Assembly (NCBI GenBank): GCA_036566745.1
Contig: DATCVR010000082.1
Coordinates: forward strand, 1 to 17,201
DNA length: 17,201 bases
Source of the DNA: DATCVR01 sp036566745
GTDB lineage: Bacteria > Actinomycetota > Actinomycetes > Jiangellales > Jiangellaceae
Direction: 5' to 3'
In this document: piece by piece, positions 13,179-17,201 of the stretch
Position numbering within the stretch: position 1 is the stretch's first letter
Layout: every line of letters begins with the position of its first letter
Translations under genes and position numbers: made by a program
Notes under the pieces: generated by a model
Database searches by the model: none
Told to the model about the DNA's origin: nothing
Seen by the model: only the letters and a program-made list of their open reading frames with translations

Positions 13179-14081
13179 ATGCGCTTCCAGTACGTCTTCT
13201 CCGAGATCAAGACCGGCCTGCGCCGCAACCTGACCATGACGGTCGCCGTCGTCATCACGGTTGCCATCTCGATCGCGCTGTTCGGTACCGGCCTGCTGAT
13301 CAGGGCCCAGTCGGAGACGACCAAGGGCTACTGGTACGACAAGGTCGAGATCTCGGTGTTCATGTGCAACGCGTACGCCACCGGGGCGGGCTGTGCCGGT
13401 GGGCAGGTCACAGACGCCCAGCGCGACACCATCGAGCAGACCCTCGCCGACCACCCCGAGGTCGCCGAGGTCTTCCACGAGACCCAAGACGAGGCGTACG
13501 AGCACTTCCAGGACCAGTTCCAGGACTCCATCGCCGACAGCATCACCCCCGACCAGCTGCCCGAGTCCTTCCGCGTGGCGTTGAAGAACCCCGAGCAGTA
13601 CGACGGCGTGGTCTCGGCGGTGGCCGGCCTGCCTGGCGTCCAGGATGTGGTCGACCAGCGGGAGTTGCTGGGTGGGCTGTTCAAGGTGCTCAACGGGTTC
13701 CAGGTCGGCGCGATCATCGTCGCGGTGCTCCAGGTCATCGCCGCCACGCTGCTGATTGCCAACACCATCCGGCTGGCTGCGTTCAGCCGGCGTCGCGAGA
13801 CCGGGATCATGCGGCTCGTGGGCGCGTCGAACTTCTACATCCAGCTGCCGTTCATCCTCGAGGCGGCCATCGCGGGCCTGATCGGATCGGTGGTCGGCTG
13901 TCTGGCCGTCTTCGGACTCGAGGAGCTCATCGTAAAGCGTCTCGTCGCGCCGAACTTCACGTTCACCGCGTGGGTCGATCGCGGTGACGTCTGGTCGATC
14001 GTGCCGTTGCTGCTGCTCACGGGCGTATTGATTTCGGCCATTGCGTCCTTTGTCACCTTGCGCCGATATCTCCGGGTCTAG
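13179..14081 (+). CDS. ftsX: Cell division membrane protein FtsX
   Basis: FtsX is the polytopic partner of FtsE and transmits ATP hydrolysis to extracytoplasmic peptidoglycan hydrolases. The ATG at 13179 follows GGAAGAGAG at suitable distance. The 300 residues show the FtsX topology: a cytoplasmic N-terminus (MRFQYVFSEIKTGLRRN), a first helix (about 19-42), a large external loop (about 44-170) and three further helices (about 174-196, 222-245 and 270-293). RRRETGIMRLVGASNFYI, the hallmark cytoplasmic loop, lies between helices 2 and 3. Cysteines 63 and 72 in VFMCNAYATGAGC could form a disulfide within the external loop, where activator proteins bind. The next gene encodes a coiled-coil M23 enzyme, a plausible FtsX-controlled partner. 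Confidence 0.96.
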   Translation: MRFQYVFSEIKTGLRRNLTMTVAVVITVAISIALFGTGLLIRAQSETTKGYWYDKVEISVFMCNAYATGAGCAGGQVTDAQRDTIEQTLADHPEVAEVFHETQDEAYEHFQDQFQDSIADSITPDQLPESFRVALKNPEQYDGVVSAVAGLPGVQDVVDQRELLGGLFKVLNGFQVGAIIVAVLQVIAATLLIANTIRLAAFSRRRETGIMRLVGASNFYIQLPFILEAAIAGLIGSVVGCLAVFGLEELIVKRLVAPNFTFTAWVDRGDVWSIVPLLLLTGVLISAIASFVTLRRYLRV

Positions 14082-14170
14082 TCCACCGGTCCGCTCCCGG
14101 TCACCCCCTTCTTCGCCGTTTCGCGCGCCCCACGCACGTGAACAGTGTTACGGTCGTGCGCGTGTGGTAC

Positions 14171-14177
14171 GGAGGGG
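14171..14177 (+). promoter_or_regulatory. Ribosome-binding site deciding the M23 peptidase start
   Basis: GGAGGGG ends 6 bases before the GTG at 14184. This favours that codon over an upstream ATG at 14145, which would put the signal peptide behind a cysteine-containing extension. TACGGT at 14149-14154 is a possible -10 box, suggesting the peptidase may also be transcribed independently of ftsEX. Confidence 0.5.
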
Positions 14178-14183
14178 TCAGCT

Positions 14184-15575
14184 GTGAATGATGTGACTGA
14201 CAGAAACTCGTGGTACCGCCGAGCCGCGGCGCTGGTCGTGACGGTGGGCGTGCTCATGTCGGCGTTGAGCCCTGCCTGGGCGGTCGATCCCGAGGATCGG
14301 CTGCGCGAGGTCGAGAAGCAGCTCGACCAGGCCCAGGAAGAGCTGAACCACTCCACCGCGGCACTGACGACCGCGACTCAGGCGTACCAGACCGCCACCG
14401 CCGCGCTGCCCGCTGCCGAGGCTGCGCTGACCGCCGCGCAGCAGGGTCTCGCGGCCGCTCAGAACGCACTCCAGGTCGCGCAGGGCGAGCTGGCCGCTGC
14501 CCGCGCCGCCGACGCCGCAGCCGCCGACAAGCTGGCCGAGGCGGAGAAGAAGGTCAAGGACCAGGAAGCCAAGATCGACGTCGTCACGCAGCGCATCGAC
14601 GACAAGCGCGCCTCGATCAGCCACGTCGCCGTCGAGGCGTACCAACGCGGTGCCGGCGGCGAGGTCGCCAGTCTCGCGGCGGCGCTGCAGGCCGACAGCC
14701 TGCTCGACCTGGCCGAGGGCGTGGCGGCCAGCGAATCGGTGGTCGACGCCGAGAACAGCATCATGACCGACCTCAAGGACGACCGCGCCGAGCTGGCGAA
14801 CCAACGCGTCGTCCTCGAAGATCTCCGCGCCGAGGCCGAGCGGCTGCGGGTCGAGGCGGCGGCCAAGCTCGAGGAGACCAAGGCCCGCGAGGCAGCCGCC
14901 CAGGCCGCCAAGGACGAGGCCGAGCGAGCCACCCAGGCCGCGGCCGCGGCGAAGTCCGAGGTCGACCAGCTCATCAGCACCCGTCAGGGCGCCATGACCG
15001 CCGCCGAGGCGGCGAAGGCGGCCGACGCGCAGCAGTACGCGCAGTGGGAGTCCGAGCGCACCTCGATCCAGGCCGAGATCGACCGGATCGAACGCGAGCG
15101 ACGCGACAAGGAGAACGAGGAGAACGAGAATCCCGATCCGCCGTCCGATGATGACGACGGCGGAGGCGGAGGCGGAGGAGGCGGCGGCAACGGCAACGGC
15201 CTGCAGTTCCCGGTGGCCAACCCGTACGTCACCTCGCCCTTCGGGATGCGGGTCCACCCGGTCACCGGCATCTACAAGCTCCACGACGGCACCGACTTCC
15301 GGGCCCACTGCGGCACGCCGATCCGGTCCGCCCTCGACGGCGTGGTCGAGTGGGCCGGGTATCGCGGCGCCTACGGCAACCAGGTGGCCGTCAGCGGTGG
15401 TCGCTACGTGACCACGTACAGCCACCTCTCGGGGTTCGGGGTGGGCGACGGCGAGCGGGTGTCGCGCGGCGAGATCATCGGCTACTCCGGCACGACCGGG
15501 AGTTCGACCGCCTGCCACCTGCACTTCATGGTCTACCGCGACGGCGACCTGAAGAACCCCATGGACTACCTCTGA
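14184..15575 (+). CDS. Secreted coiled-coil M23 (LytM) peptidase, candidate FtsEX partner
   Basis: This 463-residue exported protein is a predicted peptidoglycan endopeptidase. A signal peptide occupies residues 1-33 (hydrophobic core 14-28, cleavage after AWA). Residues about 36-318 are Ala-, Glu-, Gln- and Lys-rich heptad sequence that should form two or more long coiled-coil segments, the layout of EnvC/PcsB-like proteins that contact FtsX. An acidic then glycine linker (DDDD at 322-325, ten Gly at 326-335) leads to the M23 domain. It has the zinc ligands HDGTD (His367, Asp371) and HLH (His445, His447), plus YSHLSG, a typical active-site histidine. Unlike E. coli EnvC the metal ligands are intact, so direct hydrolase activity is expected. 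It follows ftsX by 102 bases and is probably regulated by it; that link is inferred from context. Confidence 0.92.
   Translation: MNDVTDRNSWYRRAAALVVTVGVLMSALSPAWAVDPEDRLREVEKQLDQAQEELNHSTAALTTATQAYQTATAALPAAEAALTAAQQGLAAAQNALQVAQGELAAARAADAAAADKLAEAEKKVKDQEAKIDVVTQRIDDKRASISHVAVEAYQRGAGGEVASLAAALQADSLLDLAEGVAASESVVDAENSIMTDLKDDRAELANQRVVLEDLRAEAERLRVEAAAKLEETKAREAAAQAAKDEAERATQAAAAAKSEVDQLISTRQGAMTAAEAAKAADAQQYAQWESERTSIQAEIDRIERERRDKENEENENPDPPSDDDDGGGGGGGGGGNGNGLQFPVANPYVTSPFGMRVHPVTGIYKLHDGTDFRAHCGTPIRSALDGVVEWAGYRGAYGNQVAVSGGRYVTTYSHLSGFGVGDGERVSRGEIIGYSGTTGSSTACHLHFMVYRDGDLKNPMDYL
15147..15200 (+). repeat. GGC/GGA triplet run encoding the Asp/Gly linker
   Basis: GAT/GAC codons are followed by ten GGC or GGA codons (15159-15188) and AACGGC twice. 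The run is low-complexity and in frame, encoding a flexible linker between coiled coil and catalytic domain. Slippage by triplets would change linker length without breaking the protein. Confidence 0.75.
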
Positions 15576-15592
15576 GCCGGCGCCGGCGGAAA

Positions 15593-15611
15593 CGCACTCG
15601 TGCCGAGTGCG
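15593..15611. terminator. Perfect 8-base-stem hairpin after the M23 gene
   Basis: CGCACTCG (15593-15600) and CGAGTGCG (15604-15611) are exact inverted copies around TGC. It sits 17 bases after the M23 stop and 22 bases before the smpB ATG. A second palindrome, GCCGGCGCCGGC (15576-15587), follows the stop codon directly. A terminator role is likely; an operator for smpB is possible. Confidence 0.55.
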
Positions 15612-15633
15612 CTGCGGATGACATCCTGGGGGC

Positions 15634-16110
15634 ATGGCACGCGAACGTGGACGGAACCTGGTGGCGCAGAACCGCAAGGCGCGCCACGACTACCACATCG
15701 ACGCCACGTACGAGGCGGGCATCGTGCTCACCGGCACCGAAGTGAAGTCGCTCCGGGCGGGCAAGGCCTCGCTGGTCGACGGCTACGCCGAGGTCCGCGA
15801 CGGTGAGGTGTGGCTGCGCAACGTCCACATCCCCGAGTACGACCTCGGCACCTGGAACAACCACGAGACCCGCCGGGCCCGCAAGCTCCTGCTCAAGCGC
15901 GACGAGATCAGCCGGCTGATCGGCAAGACGAAGGAGACCGGCTTCACCCTCGTGCCGCTCTCGCTGTACTTCAAGGACGGCTACGCCAAGGTCGAGATCG
16001 CGCTGGCCCGAGGCAAGAAGTCCTACGACAAGCGCCATTCTCTCGCCGAGAAGCAGGCCAAGCGAGAGGCAGAGCGGGCGATCGCACACCAGCGCCGCAC
16101 CAGCAGATGA
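15634..16110 (+). CDS. smpB: SsrA (tmRNA)-binding protein SmpB
   Basis: SmpB binds the tRNA-like part of tmRNA and delivers it to stalled ribosomes for trans-translation. The 158-residue length is normal. The family blocks are all visible: NRKARHDYHI near the N-terminus (13-22), EAGIVLTGTEVKSLRAGKASL (about 27-47), WLRNVHIPEYDLGTW (about 60-74), the helix HETRRARKLLLKRDEI, and VEIALARGKKSYDKR followed by a basic C-terminal tail that inserts into the decoding centre. The ATG at 15634 has only a run of Gs immediately before it, not a well-spaced Shine-Dalgarno sequence. The last four bases overlap the lipoprotein gene. The ssrA gene, often nearby in actinobacteria, is not seen in the remaining window. 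Confidence 0.97.
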   Translation: MARERGRNLVAQNRKARHDYHIDATYEAGIVLTGTEVKSLRAGKASLVDGYAEVRDGEVWLRNVHIPEYDLGTWNNHETRRARKLLLKRDEISRLIGKTKETGFTLVPLSLYFKDGYAKVEIALARGKKSYDKRHSLAEKQAKREAERAIAHQRRTSR

Positions 16111-17126
16111 GGCCGTCGCGGCGGCTCTGGCAGGCCCTCGTCCTCGGGCTGGCCGCGGCCATGGCTCTTGCCGGGTGCGGGGGTTCGGACGATGCCGGTC
16201 CGGCGCCGTCGCACACCTCGGCCGCGCCCTCCGCCACGCCCACCCAGACCTCCGCACCGGTCTGGCCGCTCACCGGGCTGCCCGCCCCTGGGGGCGTGGC
16301 CGACCGCCCCGCGCTCGTCGTCAAGGTCGACAACACCGCGGGCGCGGTGCCACAGGTCGGGCTGCACGCGGCGGATCTGGTGGTCGAGGAGCTCGTCGAA
16401 GGCGGACTGACCAGGCTCGCGGCGATGTACCAGTCCGGCCTGCCGACGGTCGTGGGCCCGGTGCGGTCGGTGCGCACCACCGACATCGGCATCGTCGCGC
16501 CCACGGGCGGGGCGCTGGCCGCGTCGGGCGGGGCCTCCCGGGTGCTGGCGGCCATGGACGACGCCGGGCTCACCGTCCTCACCGAGGGCGGCGCCGGGTT
16601 CTCCCGGGCAGGCGACCGCGACGCGCCGTACAACGTCATGCTCGACCCGTCAGCGGCGCTCACGGGGCTGTCCGGCCTCTCGGCGCCGGTGCAGCCGTAC
16701 CTCCCGTTTGGCGAGCCCGCCGGCGACACGGCCGCCGACGGCGACCCTGCGACCACCGTCGACGTGAGCTTCTCCGGGGTCGCCACCACCCACTGGACGT
16801 GGGCCGACGGCACCTGGCGCCAGGGCGACGACAAGGCAGCGCCGGGACAGGAGTTCGCTCCGACGTCGCTGGTCATCCTGCGGGTGACCACCCGCGACGC
16901 CGGTTACGAGGACCCGGGCGGCAACCCGGTCCCCGAGACGGTGCTCGAAGGCTCGGGGGAGGTGACCCTGCTGACGGGCGGCGTCGTGGTCCCCGCGCGT
17001 TGGTCCAAGGACGCGCCCGCTGCCGCCATCGTCCTGACCGACCGCGCCGGCGAGCCGCTGACGGTTCCCGCCGGCCGTACCTGGATCGGTCTGGTCCCCG
17101 AGGCCGGCTCGGTCGTCCTGCCCTGA
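16107..17126 (+). CDS. DUF3048 (YerB-like) lipoprotein
   Basis: This 339-residue protein is translated from the ATG at 16107 in an ATGA overlap with smpB. It has a lipoprotein signal: basic RPSRR, hydrophobic core 8-20 and lipobox LAGC with Cys24 as the lipidated residue. A Ser/Thr/Pro/Ala-rich spacer (26-52) follows. The N-terminal DUF3048 domain spans about 53-190, with PLTGLPAPGGVADRPALVVKVDN, ADLVVEELVEGGLTRLAAMYQ and the hallmark VGPVRSVRTTDI. The C-terminal DUF3048 half spans about 205-336, with THWTWADGTWRQ and a terminal strand AGRTWIGLVPE. The family is extracytoplasmic and widespread in Gram-positive bacteria; its biochemical role is not established. Co-translation with smpB may reflect gene packing rather than function. 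Confidence 0.92.
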   Translation: MRPSRRLWQALVLGLAAAMALAGCGGSDDAGPAPSHTSAAPSATPTQTSAPVWPLTGLPAPGGVADRPALVVKVDNTAGAVPQVGLHAADLVVEELVEGGLTRLAAMYQSGLPTVVGPVRSVRTTDIGIVAPTGGALAASGGASRVLAAMDDAGLTVLTEGGAGFSRAGDRDAPYNVMLDPSAALTGLSGLSAPVQPYLPFGEPAGDTAADGDPATTVDVSFSGVATTHWTWADGTWRQGDDKAAPGQEFAPTSLVILRVTTRDAGYEDPGGNPVPETVLEGSGEVTLLTGGVVVPARWSKDAPAAAIVLTDRAGEPLTVPAGRTWIGLVPEAGSVVLP

Positions 17127-17201
17127 GGTCGGTAGCTTCGCGCGTCGGTGACCTGTCACAGCGGCGGCTCGTCACGGACTTACCAGGTGTCTTTGCACGG
17201 G

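Noticed and set aside
12399..13505. 368-codon minus-strand open frame opposite ftsE and ftsX
   Set aside because: It spans two certain genes on the other strand and has no recognisable protein features.
14178..15677. 499-codon minus-strand open frame opposite the M23 peptidase gene
   Set aside because: It mirrors the Ala/Glu coiled-coil codons of the real gene; composition is Gly/Leu/Arg repetitive and no start signal or family pattern is present.
17127..17201. Possible start of tmRNA (ssrA) after the smpB-lipoprotein pair
   Set aside because: No tRNA-like acceptor end, T-arm sequence or tag-peptide frame could be recognised in the 75 bases.

Overview
The window is very GC-rich DNA from an actinobacterium. 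GTG starts are common, adjacent genes often overlap by 1 or 4 bases, and the block prfB-ftsE-ftsX-M23 peptidase-smpB is the usual actinobacterial arrangement. The 180-kDa-type NAD-glutamate dehydrogenase and the compact TAD pilus operon suggest the Propionibacteriales (Nocardioidaceae, for example an Aeromicrobium or Nocardioides relative). That placement is inference from gene content; no 16S rRNA gene is present.

Layout. (1) 1-3672: the 3' three quarters of a large NAD-specific glutamate dehydrogenase, cut by the window edge. It converges on a secreted SnoaL/NTF2-like protein (3692-4198, minus), with a strong shared hairpin between them. (2) 4314-5291: an ArsR-type winged-helix regulator with a DUF5937-like N-terminal region, divergent from the secreted protein and followed by a hairpin. 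(3) 5480-10072: a seven-gene TAD/Flp-type operon with no gaps except the 29-base pilin leader: tadA/cpaF ATPase, tadB, tadC, a small pilin-like protein, two TadE-like pseudopilins and a TadG-like protein. (4) 10165-11280: prfB (RF2). (5) 11445-12236: an LPDTG wall-anchored surface protein with a Pro/Thr stalk, sitting inside the otherwise conserved prfB-ftsE interval. (6) 12426-15575: ftsE, ftsX and a coiled-coil M23 peptidase, a divisome module for cell-wall hydrolysis. (7) 15634-17126: smpB overlapping a DUF3048 lipoprotein gene. The last 75 bases hold nothing recognisable.

How the genes work together. TadA powers the TadB/TadC membrane platform, which should assemble the small pilin and the TadE/TadG-like minor subunits. 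TadZ, RcpC/CpaB and a prepilin peptidase are not in the window, so they would have to be encoded elsewhere. FtsEX is expected to gate the adjacent periplasm-facing M23 enzyme during septum splitting. RF2 and SmpB serve translation termination and ribosome rescue.

No tRNA, rRNA, CRISPR array, insertion sequence or prophage was seen. The most unusual items are an in-frame 5 x 18-bp minisatellite that gives the pilin-like protein a basic hexapeptide-repeat leader, the LPDTG protein inserted beside ftsE, and a three-arm set of mutually exclusive hairpins upstream of ftsE. Most of the window is otherwise ordinary core genome. I did not find a convincing wholly new system.
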